Below, in pieces: positions 1 through 9,322 of a DNA stretch of 64,000 bases. Numbering within the stretch: the first letter of the stretch is position 1; each line of letters starts with the position of its first letter. Below the pieces are notes generated by a model. It searched no databases. It saw only the letters and a program-made list of their open reading frames with translations, and was not told the DNA's origin. The position numbers were made by a program, and so were the translations under genes. This stretch comes from Chloroflexota bacterium (GTDB lineage: Bacteria; Chloroflexota; Anaerolineae; UBA4142), in assembly GCA_016215025.1 (NCBI GenBank), contig JACRMI010000072.1, positions 1-64,000 on the forward strand. Reading direction: 5' to 3'.

Positions 1-1965
1 GTGCAGTTCAAAGATGGCAGCACGAATCTCGGCAGCCCAGTCACCTTGTCCGGCGGCAGCGCGAGCCTCATCACCTCGACGTTATCGGTTGGCACACACA
101 TCATCACGGCAGTATATAGCGGCGATGCGAATTTCAATCCGAGCACTGGCACTCTGTCCCCCAACCAAAGTGTGAGCAAGGCAGGCACTACCACGACGCT
201 GGCATCCTCTCAGAATCCCTCGACCTTCGGACAGACCGTGTGGTTCACTGCCACGGTGAGCGCCTTGCCACCGGGGTCGGGAACGCCAACGGGTACCGTG
301 CAGTTCAAAGATGGCGGCGCCAATCTCGGGAGTCCCGTCGCCTTGTCCGGCGGCAACGCAAGCCTCATCACCTCGACGTTATCGGTTGGCACGCACATCA
401 TCACTGCAGTGTATGGTGGCGATGCGAATTTCAATACGAGCACCGGCACCTTGTCGCCCAACCAAAGTGTGAGCAAGGCAAATTCGACGACCAGTCTCTC
501 CAGTTCGCCCAACCCCTCGACCTTTGGGCAGACTGTGTGGTTCACTGCGACGGTGAGCGCCTTGTCACCGGGGTTGGGAACGCCGACGGGCACGGTGCAA
601 TTCAAAGATGGCAGCACGAATCTCGGCAGCCCGGTCACCTTGTCCGGCGGCAGCGCAATTCTCATCACATCGACATTATCGGCTGGCACGCACACCATCA
701 CGGCTGTGTATAGCGGCGATGCGAATTTCAATCCGAGTACTGGCACGCTGTCGCCCAACCAAAGTGTGAGCACGGCAGCGACGACGACCTTGGTTGAGAC
801 CTCTGGAACCCCTTCGGTCTTTGGACAGACCGTGTGGTTCACCGCGACGGTGAGTGTGTTGCCACCTGGGTCGGGAACGCCGACAGGCACCGTGCAGTTC
901 AAAGATGGCAGCACGAATCTCGGGAGTCCCGTCGCCTTGTCCGGCGGCAACGCAATCCTCATCACATCGACGTTATCGATTGGCACGCATATCATCACGG
1001 CGGTGTATAGTGGCAATGCGAATTTCATCACCAGTACTGGCACACTATCACCCAACCAAAGTGTGAACAAGGCAAATTCGACGACCAGTCTCTCCACTTC
1101 ACCCAACCCCTCGACCTTTGGGCAGACCGTGTGGTTCACCGCTACGGTGAGTGCCTTGCCACCGGGGTCGGGAACGCCAACAGGCACCGTGCGATTCAGG
1201 GATGGGAATACGAATATGGGAAGCCCAGTCGCCTTGTCCGGCGGCAGCGCAATCCTCATCACATCGACCTTATCGATCGGCACGCACATTATTACGGCGG
1301 TGTATGGTGGCGATGCGAATTTCAAAACGAGCACCGGTACGCTGTCACCCGATCAAATCGTCGACGCGTCTGCGACCACCACGACCCTGGCATCCTCCCA
1401 AAACCCCTCGACCTTTGGGCAGACGGTGTGGTTCACCGTCACGGTGAGTGCCCTGCCACCCGGGTCAGGAACGCCGACAGGTATGGTGCAGTTCAAAGAT
1501 GGCAGCACGAATCTCGGCAGCCCAGTCACCTTGTCCGGCGGCGGCGCGAGCCTCATTACATCGACACTATCGGTTGGCACGCACACCATCACGGCGGTGT
1601 ATGGCGGCGATGCGAATTTCAATCCGAGTACTGGCACATTGTCGCCTGATCAAACCGTCGACGCGTCTGCGACCACCACGACACTGGCATCCTCTCAGAA
1701 TCCCTCGAACTTTGGACAGACCGTGTGGTTCACCGCGACGGTGAGTGCTCTGCCACCTGGGTCGGGAACACCCACAGGCACCGTGCAGTTCAAAGATGGC
1801 GGTACCAATCTCGGCAGCCCAGTCACCTTGTCCGGCGGCAAAGCGAGCATTAGCACATCCATGTTATCGGTTGGCACACACACCATCACGGCAGTATATA
1901 GCGGCGATGCGAATTTCAATCCGAGCACCGGTACGCTATCGCCCAACCAAAGTGTGGGCACGACA
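1..1965 (+). repeat. 297-bp tandem coding repeats (about 6.6 copies)
   Basis: The tgg of the conserved Trp codon falls at 241, 538, 835, 1132, 1429 and 1726, an exact 297-base period. Nucleotide identity between units is very high, including synonymous positions, which points to recent unequal crossing-over or gene conversion. Copies after about 1965 are diverged. The array probably continues left of the window. Confidence 0.95.
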
Positions 1966-3876
1966 GGCACCACCATGACTTTGGTGAGTTCGGACAATCC
2001 TTCTGCATATCGACAGCCCATCGATTTTACGGCGACGGTCGTCTCGTCACCTCCCGGGCTAGGCACGCCGACAGGCACAGTGGTATTTTTGGCGAACGGC
2101 ACGCAGATTGGGAATCCGGTAACCCTGGTGAATGGCAACGCCACGGTGGCTACATTGGCGTTAACGGCGGGCACGTACACGATCACGGCAACGTACAGTG
2201 GTGATGCGAATTTCAGCTCAAGCGCGACGACGCTGGCGCCGAATCAACAAGTGAACAAAGCCAATACGGTCACGCTCATCAATTCAAACACGCCCAATCC
2301 CTCGACGGTAGGGCAACCGATAACGGTCACCTTCAGTGTGTTCGTCAGCACGCCTTACGGTGGAGTGCCGACCGGGAATGTCGTCGTGACCGATGGCACA
2401 TTCAGTTGCTCGGGAACAGTAGCGGCTGGCTATTGCCAGATCAGCTTGATGACAGCAGGCAATCGGACGCTGACGGCTACCTATCAAGGAAACGAGAACT
2501 TTAATGCAAGCCCTGCGAGCGGAACTGTTACGCAAATCGTAAACAAGGCGATTACCGCGGCGACAATTACCGGGTATACTCCGAATCCCGCTCTGGTTGG
2601 CAACTCGGTCACGATTACCTACAGCGTCAGCGTGAATAACCCAGGGTCCGGAATACCTACCGGCAATGTGACTGTGAGCGATGGGATCGAGTCGTGCATC
2701 GCGATGGTGGCTGCCGGCGAGTGCCAAATTGCGTTCACCCATGCGGGAGCCAAGACCTTGGCTGCAACCTACGGGGGAGATACGAACTATAATGCAAGCC
2801 CTCCATCTGCCGGAGTATCACAAACAATAGCCAAGCGGAACTCGGTAACCGCTCTTGCCAGTTCGGATACTTCCTCTGTGTTTCGTCAAAAGGTTTGGTT
2901 CACAGCAACGGTCAGTGCCTCTCCACCAGGATTCGGTCCGCCGACGGGGATAGTGCAATTCAAGTCTGATGGCACGAATCTTGGGAGCCCGGTTGCCTTG
3001 TCGAACGGGAGGGCAAGTATCAGCACGACAAACCTGCCCCTTGGCACCCATGTGATTACGGCTGATTACGTCGGGGATGAGAATTTCAACACGAGTACGG
3101 GGATACTTTCGTCAAACCAGGTCGTGACCAAAGCAAATACGACGACGACGATTACCGCACACATGCCTTCTCCTTCAATCATAGGCGCTGTGGTGACAGT
3201 AAACTTCGCGGTGACCGTTAACGCACCCGGGGGAGGCACGCCAACAGGAAACGTAACCGTAACCGATGGAACTGTGCAGTGTACTGCGTCTGCAGCCAGT
3301 GGTGGCTGTCAGATGCTGTTCACATCGACTGGGACCAAAACGCTCACAGCGTCTTACCCAGGTGATGCTAACTTTGTTGCCAGTACTTCGTCTCCGTCCA
3401 GCCATATCGTCATTCCAGTGCCCAAAATTTTCTTGCCTCTGCTCATGCGCCTCCCGTCGGGACCCAGACCTGGAGCATGGGCAAGCACAACGAACGACGA
3501 GTTCAATGTCAGCCCCAACCGGGATTCTATTCAGGGCTTTGCCATTTACGTTGACGTGCCTAGCTGTGGGCTGACTCACTACAGAATCATGCACACGCAA
3601 ACCGAGCCGATCGTCAACAACCACTTTTCATTTACCGGCGCATTTTATGCAGATGTTACATTCGACTCGGAGACAACCGCTCACGGCTATGACGGGCTGA
3701 CTAACTATACGATTCCAGGCTGTGTTACGGGTAGTGGCGGTCCCTGGAATTTCACCGCAACCTGGCAAAGCAGTACGCCATTGCCATTTTTGCTTCTCAG
3801 ATTAGACGGTCCTGCACCCAACGTAGCTGAACCGGTCTCAATTCCAGGCAAGTATGAACGGATTATCCTACCCTAA
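1..3876 (+). CDS. Ig-like repeat surface protein, 5' truncated by window edge
   Basis: The reading frame is open at base 1 and ends with TAA at 3874-3876, so the true start lies outside the window. The visible 1291 residues are about twelve Ig-like modules of the bacterial Big_3/YDG type. Each has a VSALPPGSGTPTGTVQF core and an ITAVYSGDANF strand. The first seven are near identical and 99 residues long; the later ones diverge, and three carry a Cys pair. After the last module comes an IFLPLLMR tract (about 3427-3450), then a C-terminal domain of about 140 residues that I do not recognise. Such arrays are normally extracellular stalks or adhesins. No sortase motif or C-terminal membrane helix is visible. 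Function beyond cell-surface display is not inferable. Confidence 0.9.
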   Translation: MQFKDGSTNLGSPVTLSGGSASLITSTLSVGTHIITAVYSGDANFNPSTGTLSPNQSVSKAGTTTTLASSQNPSTFGQTVWFTATVSALPPGSGTPTGTVQFKDGGANLGSPVALSGGNASLITSTLSVGTHIITAVYGGDANFNTSTGTLSPNQSVSKANSTTSLSSSPNPSTFGQTVWFTATVSALSPGLGTPTGTVQFKDGSTNLGSPVTLSGGSAILITSTLSAGTHTITAVYSGDANFNPSTGTLSPNQSVSTAATTTLVETSGTPSVFGQTVWFTATVSVLPPGSGTPTGTVQFKDGSTNLGSPVALSGGNAILITSTLSIGTHIITAVYSGNANFITSTGTLSPNQSVNKANSTTSLSTSPNPSTFGQTVWFTATVSALPPGSGTPTGTVRFRDGNTNMGSPVALSGGSAILITSTLSIGTHIITAVYGGDANFKTSTGTLSPDQIVDASATTTTLASSQNPSTFGQTVWFTVTVSALPPGSGTPTGMVQFKDGSTNLGSPVTLSGGGASLITSTLSVGTHTITAVYGGDANFNPSTGTLSPDQTVDASATTTTLASSQNPSNFGQTVWFTATVSALPPGSGTPTGTVQFKDGGTNLGSPVTLSGGKASISTSMLSVGTHTITAVYSGDANFNPSTGTLSPNQSVGTTGTTMTLVSSDNPSAYRQPIDFTATVVSSPPGLGTPTGTVVFLANGTQIGNPVTLVNGNATVATLALTAGTYTITATYSGDANFSSSATTLAPNQQVNKANTVTLINSNTPNPSTVGQPITVTFSVFVSTPYGGVPTGNVVVTDGTFSCSGTVAAGYCQISLMTAGNRTLTATYQGNENFNASPASGTVTQIVNKAITAATITGYTPNPALVGNSVTITYSVSVNNPGSGIPTGNVTVSDGIESCIAMVAAGECQIAFTHAGAKTLAATYGGDTNYNASPPSAGVSQTIAKRNSVTALASSDTSSVFRQKVWFTATVSASPPGFGPPTGIVQFKSDGTNLGSPVALSNGRASISTTNLPLGTHVITADYVGDENFNTSTGILSSNQVVTKANTTTTITAHMPSPSIIGAVVTVNFAVTVNAPGGGTPTGNVTVTDGTVQCTASAASGGCQMLFTSTGTKTLTASYPGDANFVASTSSPSSHIVIPVPKIFLPLLMRLPSGPRPGAWASTTNDEFNVSPNRDSIQGFAIYVDVPSCGLTHYRIMHTQTEPIVNNHFSFTGAFYADVTFDSETTAHGYDGLTNYTIPGCVTGSGGPWNFTATWQSSTPLPFLLLRLDGPAPNVAEPVSIPGKYERIILP

Positions 3877-3885
3877 GTTCTCTTT

Positions 3886-4015
3886 AGAGCGTGTTGAACA
3901 AATGCAATTCTTTACCACAAAGACACAAAGACTCAAAGGATCAAATAAAAGTTTCGACGACTTGCAGAAAAGTTTTGTGTCTTTGTGCTTTTGTGGTGAA
4001 TTGCTAAACAAGCTC
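3886..4015. repeat. MITE-like long imperfect inverted repeat
   Basis: The left arm (3886-3930, containing accacaaagacacaaag) pairs with the right arm (about 3975-4015, containing ctttgtgcttttgtggtgaa). The pairing extends outward through agagc...gttg and its complement. The two arms enclose an AT-rich centre. The element lies between the Ig-repeat gene and pstS. It has an open frame that runs into pstS, so an upstream ATG at 3854 is a false start. It could also act as a terminator for the Ig-repeat gene. Confidence 0.75.
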
Positions 4016-4036
4016 TTACGCAATTTAGTTCGACTC

Positions 4037-5011
4037 ATGAAGACACAACACGATTTCGATTTCCTAGCCGGTAGGCATAATTCAGAACACGCATCTGGCG
4101 CTCCAATGGCGATCGGACTTTTCGGTGATGCCTGCCACTTGACGTCGCAAGTACTTGTGCTCGCTCTTTTTCTGTTGCTTGGCGCTTGTTCCTCCAGTCA
4201 AATCTCCTCAGACGCCATTCCCGCAGCGAGCGTTCAGGTCATCCAGAACAAGGGCTCTGACACCATCGTCAATTTGGCATTGGCGTGGGCAGAAGCCTAT
4301 GTGAAGACGCATCCCGACATCCGCATTTCTGTTACCGGAGGCGGATCGGGCACCGGTCTTGCTGCAATGATCAATGGCACCGTCGATATTGCTAATGCCT
4401 CTCGCGAAATGAAGCCAGAGGAGTATGCCGCTGCCAGGGCAAACGGTCAGAATCCAACCGAATTCATCGTCGCCCGCGATGCGATTGCTATTGTGGTCCA
4501 TCCCACTAACCCTGTGAATGGACTGACGTTGCAACAGGTATCGGAAATCTACACGGGCAAAATTACGAATTGGAGACAGGTGGGTGGAAAAGACAGTCCC
4601 ATCGTCCTTCTCTCGCGCGAGTCCAACTCTGGAACCTATACCTACATGCTCGAAAATGTCATCCGAATGGGAGAAAGCAAGAGCAAGCTTCTCTTTTCAC
4701 CGGAAACCCTCTTGATGCCCTCCTCCGAAGGCATCAGCACAGAAGTCCGTCACAACCCACACACGATTGGCTACGATGGTTTGGGATACGTTACTACAGA
4801 TCAAAAAGTACTGGGTGTGGCACGAGATGCGAACTCGCCGTACGTCCAGCCCTCTGCTGCCACCGTCAACTCCGGCGCGTATCCCATTTCACGTCCTCTC
4901 TACATGTATACGGCGCAACCGCCCAGCGGTAAGGTAAAGGAGTTAATGAATTGGATATTGAGCGAAGGACAAATACTAGTGTCGGAGCTGGGATTCGTGC
5001 CATTGCACTGA
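4037..5011 (+). CDS. pstS: phosphate ABC transporter substrate-binding lipoprotein PstS
   Basis: Binds phosphate outside the membrane and delivers it to PstCA. A hydrophobic segment ending LLLGACSSS is a lipobox. It is followed by a PBP_like_2 domain with the GSDTIVNLALAWAEAY start, the GGGSGTG phosphate-binding loop, and the RDAIAIVVHP and SRESNSGTY strands typical of PstS. The first gene of pstSCABB-phoU, it overlaps pstC by 61 bases. The start is uncertain: ATG 4037 and ATG 4106 are both in frame and neither has a clear Shine-Dalgarno. The insertion-like repeat just upstream may have displaced the original leader. Length from 4037 is 324 residues, normal for the family. Confidence 0.92.
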   Translation: MKTQHDFDFLAGRHNSEHASGAPMAIGLFGDACHLTSQVLVLALFLLLGACSSSQISSDAIPAASVQVIQNKGSDTIVNLALAWAEAYVKTHPDIRISVTGGGSGTGLAAMINGTVDIANASREMKPEEYAAARANGQNPTEFIVARDAIAIVVHPTNPVNGLTLQQVSEIYTGKITNWRQVGGKDSPIVLLSRESNSGTYTYMLENVIRMGESKSKLLFSPETLLMPSSEGISTEVRHNPHTIGYDGLGYVTTDQKVLGVARDANSPYVQPSAATVNSGAYPISRPLYMYTAQPPSGKVKELMNWILSEGQILVSELGFVPLH

Positions 5012-5916
5012 ATCGCGGAATCCGCATCGACGGCACTCATTGCTTACGTGAATTCGCGATTGAAACGACGATTCGGGTATTGGGTTTCTCCACCATTGCC
5101 TTTGTGCTACTCATCTTTTTCTTTCTACTGCGCGAAGGGATGCCGCTCTTTTTCGAGGTGCCGCTCGATAATTTCCTCGGCTCGGGTTGGTACCCCACGT
5201 TCACTCTGTATGGTGTCCTTCCCCTTATCCTCGGCTCAATACTAGTCACAATCATATCCATTCTCATTGCATTGCCGCTTGGTGTGACGACCGCTGTGTT
5301 TGTACGTGAAGTCGCGCCTGCTTGGGCGCGCGAAATCCTCAAGCCGGTCATTGAGGTTTTGGCGGGAATCCCCTCAGTCGTCCTCGGCTTTTTTGGAATG
5401 ACCCTGCTCGCGCCGTTTATGCGCGAGACACTTGATCTACCCACTGGTCTTACGGCTTTTACCGGCGCGCTCGTCCTCGCCTACATGGCACTGCCCACCA
5501 TCATTAGCGTCGCGGAAGACGCGCTGGATGCAGTTCCCAAGAGTTACCGTGACGCGGCGCTCGCTATGGGCGCGACCCAGTGGCAAATGATCTGGCGCGT
5601 GGTGGTGCCCGCGGCGCGGTCCGGTATTCTCATCGCGGTGATGCTCGGAATGGGGCGCGCAATTGGCGAAACCATGGCGGTGATTATGATCACCGGGAAT
5701 GCCGCTCGGCTGCCTCTCAGTTTGGATTCGCTCTTCCGCCCGGTGCGGACGATGACGGCAACGATTGCCGCCGAGATGGGTGAAGTGGCAAACGGAAGCA
5801 CCCATTACCATGTGCTCTTTGGCGTTGGGCTAATCCTGTTTGTGTTAACCTTTATCATCAATCTCGCCGCAGCACCGGCGATTCTGCAAAAGCGCCGAGG
5901 GGGAGGATTGCGCTGA
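4951..5916 (+). CDS. pstC: phosphate ABC transporter permease PstC
   Basis: One of the two inner-membrane permeases of the Pst high-affinity phosphate importer. It has 321 residues and about six membrane helices. The conserved EVLAGIPSVVLGFFGM segment and the EAA-type loop (DAALAMGATQWQMIWRVVVP, followed by GRAIGETMAVIMITGN) that contacts PstB are both visible. No better in-frame ATG, GTG or TTG was found downstream, so the start at 4951, inside the pstS 3' end, is retained; a 61-base overlap is long but compatible with translational coupling. The stop overlaps the pstA start by one base. Confidence 0.95.
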   Translation: MDIERRTNTSVGAGIRAIALNRGIRIDGTHCLREFAIETTIRVLGFSTIAFVLLIFFFLLREGMPLFFEVPLDNFLGSGWYPTFTLYGVLPLILGSILVTIISILIALPLGVTTAVFVREVAPAWAREILKPVIEVLAGIPSVVLGFFGMTLLAPFMRETLDLPTGLTAFTGALVLAYMALPTIISVAEDALDAVPKSYRDAALAMGATQWQMIWRVVVPAARSGILIAVMLGMGRAIGETMAVIMITGNAARLPLSLDSLFRPVRTMTATIAAEMGEVANGSTHYHVLFGVGLILFVLTFIINLAAAPAILQKRRGGGLR

Positions 5917-6761
5917 TGAACCGCTTTCTCACACAAAGAATCGGATTCTGGCTGCTGGGCTTGTTCACCCTGATCGTCGTGATTCCAATCCTGCTTGTCA
6001 TCGGCGCGATCTTTTTGAAAGGGCTCGCTGCGATCAACTGGGAGTTTCTTACCGCGATGCCCCGCAACGGAATGAAAGCCGGTGGTATCTGGCCCGCCAT
6101 TGTGGGGACGTTGATATTAACCCTGGGCACCGCAATCGTAGCAATTCCGGTGGGAGTCGGCGGAGCAATCTATCTTTCCGAGTACGCGCGCGATAGCTGG
6201 GTGACGCGCGCGATTCGACTCGCGATCATTAATCTCGCCGGAATTCCTTCCGTTGTGTATGGACTATTTGGGTTAGGGATGTTCGTGCTCTTTTTGCGCT
6301 TGGGCACGTCGATTGTCGCCGGGTCGCTCACACTGGCAATCATGACACTGCCGGTGATCATCAGCGCCTCGGAAGAGGCACTGCGGGCGGTGCCGGTCGA
6401 GTTTCGCACGGTAAATGCCAGTTTGGGCGGAACGCGCTGGCAGGGCATCCGCCAAATCGTACTACCGCAAGCTTTGCCCGGTATCATTACAGGCATTATG
6501 CTAGGACTATTGCGCGCGGCGGGCGAAACGGCTCCGATCCTGTTTACGGTCGCCGCGTTCTATCTACCCCGTTTGCCGCAATCACCCTTTGATCAGACGA
6601 TGGCTTTGCCGTACCATTTGTTTGTGATCAGCACCCAAGTACCGGGAATGCCGGCCGAGATTCAATACGGCACGGCGTTGGTGCTCCTTACATTGGTCCT
6701 GTCGATGAATCTGGCAGCGACAATTATTCGAAGCTATTTCCGACGCCGAAGGCAGTGGTAA
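5916..6761 (+). CDS. pstA: phosphate ABC transporter permease PstA
   Basis: Second permease of the Pst importer, 281 residues with about six membrane helices. Hallmarks are NLAGIPSVVYGLFGLGMF, the coupling loop VNASLGGTRWQGIRQIVLPQ and LRAAGETAPILFT. It starts at the ATG of a tgATG overlap with pstC, so the two permeases are translationally coupled. The 3' end runs directly into the first pstB gene. Confidence 0.95.
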   Translation: MNRFLTQRIGFWLLGLFTLIVVIPILLVIGAIFLKGLAAINWEFLTAMPRNGMKAGGIWPAIVGTLILTLGTAIVAIPVGVGGAIYLSEYARDSWVTRAIRLAIINLAGIPSVVYGLFGLGMFVLFLRLGTSIVAGSLTLAIMTLPVIISASEEALRAVPVEFRTVNASLGGTRWQGIRQIVLPQALPGIITGIMLGLLRAAGETAPILFTVAAFYLPRLPQSPFDQTMALPYHLFVISTQVPGMPAEIQYGTALVLLTLVLSMNLAATIIRSYFRRRRQW

Positions 6762-6763
6762 AC

Positions 6764-7522
6764 ATGACCGAACTAAAGATTCGGATTGAAAATGTCTCCT
6801 ATGCCTACGATGGAAAAACGGTGTTGCGAAATGTAAACATCGACATTCCCAGGCACGCAATCACGGTTCTGTTTGGGCCGGCGGGTGGAGGCAAGACAAC
6901 CTTACTTCGTTTGATCAACCGCCTCAACGATTTGGTGCTGGGAACCAAAATGGCGGGGCGCATCTGGATGGATGATATGGATATTTACGCGCCCGGAGTG
7001 GACATTGCGAATCTCCGACGCCGCGTCGGGATGGTTTTTGCGCTCCCGCTCCCGCTCCCTGGCACGATCCGCGAAAACATTGTCTACGGTCCCAAGATGG
7101 CTGGCCTGCGCGATAAAACGCGCTTGGAAGAACGCGTTGAGCAGAGTCTCCGCCAAGCCGCCCTTTGGGACGAAGTCAAAGACCGCCTCGATAGTCCGGC
7201 GAACGCGTTATCCGGCGGTCAACAACAGCGTCTCTGCATCGCGCGCAGTATGGCATTGGAACCCGAAGTGCTGCTGTTGGATGAACCCACGTCCGGGTTG
7301 GATCCCATCTCGACCGGAAAAGTTGAGGCGGCGCTCTTTGCGGCAAAGCCGAAATATACCATTGTCATCGTTCCGCACAGCATCCAACAGGCGGCGCGCG
7401 TCGCTGATCATGCGGCGTTCTTCCTGGGTGGGGAATTGATCGAGTATCAACCGGGGCGCGATTTATTTACAAACCCGCGCGCCAAGCAGACGGAAGACTA
7501 TGTGACTGGGCGCTTTGGCTAG
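6764..7522 (+). CDS. pstB: PstB-type ATPase 1, Q-loop degenerate
   Basis: ABC ATPase of the Pst importer, 252 residues. Walker [10 protein letters not shown] (about residues 32-40), signature LSGGQQQR, Walker [14 protein letters not shown] and the switch His in VPHSIQQAA are present. The Q-loop is abnormal. Where PstB normally reads VFQxPNPFP, this protein has VFALPLPLP, encoded by three exact CGCTCC hexamers (7041-7058), so the Mg/water-coordinating Gln is lost. ATG 6764 is chosen; GTG 6755, overlapping the pstA stop, is possible. It is followed at once by a second, different pstB. I infer that the two form a heterodimer. Confidence 0.9.
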   Translation: MTELKIRIENVSYAYDGKTVLRNVNIDIPRHAITVLFGPAGGGKTTLLRLINRLNDLVLGTKMAGRIWMDDMDIYAPGVDIANLRRRVGMVFALPLPLPGTIRENIVYGPKMAGLRDKTRLEERVEQSLRQAALWDEVKDRLDSPANALSGGQQQRLCIARSMALEPEVLLLDEPTSGLDPISTGKVEAALFAAKPKYTIVIVPHSIQQAARVADHAAFFLGGELIEYQPGRDLFTNPRAKQTEDYVTGRFG

Positions 7523-7527
7523 TGGCT

Positions 7528-8283
7528 ATGAACAAGATCAAGGTCGAACAACTCAATTTCTATTATGGTAGTAAGCCAGCTTTACAGGACATCTCGCTTG
7601 AAATTGCCGACCGGCAAATCACCGCGTTGATCGGGCCCTCGGGCTGCGGCAAGTCCACCTTTCTCCGCTGTTTGAATCGCATGAATGATACAATACCGAA
7701 CACACGCGTCGACGGGCGGATATGGCTAGACCGTCGAGACATATACGCGCCGGGCACCGATGTGACGAATCTGCGCGTGCGAGTCGGCATGGTGTTTCAG
7801 CGTCCGAATCCTTTTCCGCAGTCGGTCTTTGATAATGTCGTCTTTGGGCGCCGTGTCCTCGGTTGGGGCAAGAACCGCAGCGATCTGCTTGCCACAGTCG
7901 AAGCGTGTTTGCGTCGCGTTGCGCTCTGGGACGAAGTGAAAGACAATCTTTATCAAGACGCGCTCAGATTGTCACTCGGACAGCAGCAGCGACTTTGCAT
8001 CGCGCGAACGATTGCCGTCCAGCCAGAAGTGATTCTGATGGATGAGCCGTGCTCGGCACTTGACCCGATTGCCACGCTAGAAATCGAAGACCTGATGCGA
8101 GTTCTCAAAGAGAGCTACTGCATCGTCATTGTGACGCACAACATGCAGCAAGCCGCCCGCGTGTCTCAGCGGACGGGATTTTTCTGGCTGGGTCGGCTCG
8201 TCGAGTTTGACCATACTGAGGCGATATTTACGCACCCGCATGAGAAACTAACCGAGGATTACATTACGGGACGCGCCGGGTAG
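7528..8283 (+). CDS. pstB: PstB-type ATPase 2, signature motif degenerate
   Basis: Second ABC ATPase of the operon, 251 residues, closer to canonical PstB. It has Walker [10 protein letters not shown], an intact Q-loop VFQRPNPFP, Walker [14 protein letters not shown] and the switch His in VTHNMQQAA. The signature reads LSLGQQQR instead of LSGGQ, losing the first Gly (codon ctc at 7975). It starts at ATG 7528; GTG 7522 overlapping the previous stop is an alternative. With PstB1, the defects are complementary: PstB1 lacks the Q-loop Gln and PstB2 has the poor signature. A heterodimer would therefore have one canonical and one degenerate ATP site. Confidence 0.92.
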   Translation: MNKIKVEQLNFYYGSKPALQDISLEIADRQITALIGPSGCGKSTFLRCLNRMNDTIPNTRVDGRIWLDRRDIYAPGTDVTNLRVRVGMVFQRPNPFPQSVFDNVVFGRRVLGWGKNRSDLLATVEACLRRVALWDEVKDNLYQDALRLSLGQQQRLCIARTIAVQPEVILMDEPCSALDPIATLEIEDLMRVLKESYCIVIVTHNMQQAARVSQRTGFFWLGRLVEFDHTEAIFTHPHEKLTEDYITGRAG

Positions 8284-8334
8284 GCAAGCCGGTGCTGAAA
8301 CGCGTCGCACGTTTAAGTTGAAATGAGGAATCTG

Positions 8335-9012
8335 ATGCCGCGTGAATCCTTGGAACGAGATCTAAAACGTCTTGAAGACGAAATCCTCGACCTGGGTGCC
8401 CAGGTCGTAAAGTCCTTGGTAGAGTCCGTTGACATGCTCAAGCAGAGGGATCTGGAAGGTTCGAGGCGAATCATGCTGCAAGACCGCGTCATTAACCAGA
8501 AACGTTTTGCAATCGAGACCGAGTGCCTCATTACGGTCGCGACGCAGCAACCGATGGCAAGTGATCTGCGCGTGATTGCTGCCATTCTGCATATCAACGA
8601 TGAACTCGAACGGATGGGGGACTATGCCAAAGGCATTGGCAAAATCAGCCTCATGATCGGGACCCGACCCTTGATCAAGCCACTCGTCGATATCCCGCGA
8701 ATGGCCGAGAAAGCCAGCAGCATGCTGCGCCGGTCGCTCCAGGCGTTTGCCCAACGCGATGTAGTTATGGCGCGAATGCTTCCAGCTGAAGATGACGAGG
8801 TCGATGCGCTCTTTGACCAGGTGAATCGGGAGCTCCTCACCTATATCATGGGCAATCCGAGCTTGATGGAACAAGCCAACCTCTTGCTGTGGGTAGCTCA
8901 CAATCTCGAACGCACCGCTGATCGCGTCACCAATATTTGCGAGCGCGTGATCTTTACGGTCACCGGGGAGTTGGTGGAAATAGAAAATGATCACGATACA
9001 GCGGCTGTCTGA
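8335..9012 (+). CDS. phoU: phosphate signalling regulator PhoU
   Basis: 225 residues forming two PhoU three-helix-bundle repeats. The motifs VATQQPMASDLRVIAAILH (first repeat) and the NLERTADRVTNICERVIF end (second repeat) are diagnostic. PhoU couples Pst transport to the PhoR/PhoB-type response and restrains uptake. ATG 8335 is preferred over ATG 8323 because gagga lies just upstream at proper spacing. Last gene of the pst operon, 51 bases after pstB2. No PhoR/PhoB genes are in this window. Confidence 0.95.
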   Translation: MPRESLERDLKRLEDEILDLGAQVVKSLVESVDMLKQRDLEGSRRIMLQDRVINQKRFAIETECLITVATQQPMASDLRVIAAILHINDELERMGDYAKGIGKISLMIGTRPLIKPLVDIPRMAEKASSMLRRSLQAFAQRDVVMARMLPAEDDEVDALFDQVNRELLTYIMGNPSLMEQANLLLWVAHNLERTADRVTNICERVIFTVTGELVEIENDHDTAAV

Positions 9013-9172
9013 ACGGAGCTCTGGCAATAGGGAATAGTCCCATGTCCGTTCACTTGTTCGCGGATGCGCCACCACAACTCGCCGCAAAGGTTTGAGTTCA
9101 CTCCCATGCCAAGACCATCTTTTTTATCAAATGAGCGGAGAACTCAGCGAATGATGTTTGGTGCCAGAGAAA

Positions 9173-9206
9173 ATTGCGCCATAGGTCTACAAACCTATGG
9201 CGCAAT
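9173..9206. terminator. perfect 14-bp hairpin between convergent genes
   Basis: attgcgccataggt and its exact reverse complement are separated by six bases. There is no T tract on either side. It sits in the 310-base gap between phoU (+) and the convergent gene ending at 9323 (-). A bidirectional transcription stop or a dispersed palindrome are both possible. Nothing else recognisable lies in 9013-9322 apart from a second copy of aaacctatgg near 9218. Confidence 0.5.
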
Positions 9207-9322
9207 CGTTTGATACGAAACCTATGGGATGTCGTGTTGCTGCTTGGAGTGGAAGCGGAGAAAGTGTCCTGGGTAGCACCACATGTGTGCAGGAAACACT
9301 CAGTTGTTTCGGAGAATGACAC

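Noticed and set aside
210..1334. 374-codon minus-strand open frame inside the Ig-repeat gene
   Set aside because: It mirrors the 297-bp repeat on the opposite strand; the sense strand has the recognisable Ig modules and the frame continues past both ends.
1..1965. CRISPR-like periodicity
   Set aside because: The 297-base period is coding, with no short repeats and unique spacers; these are protein modules.
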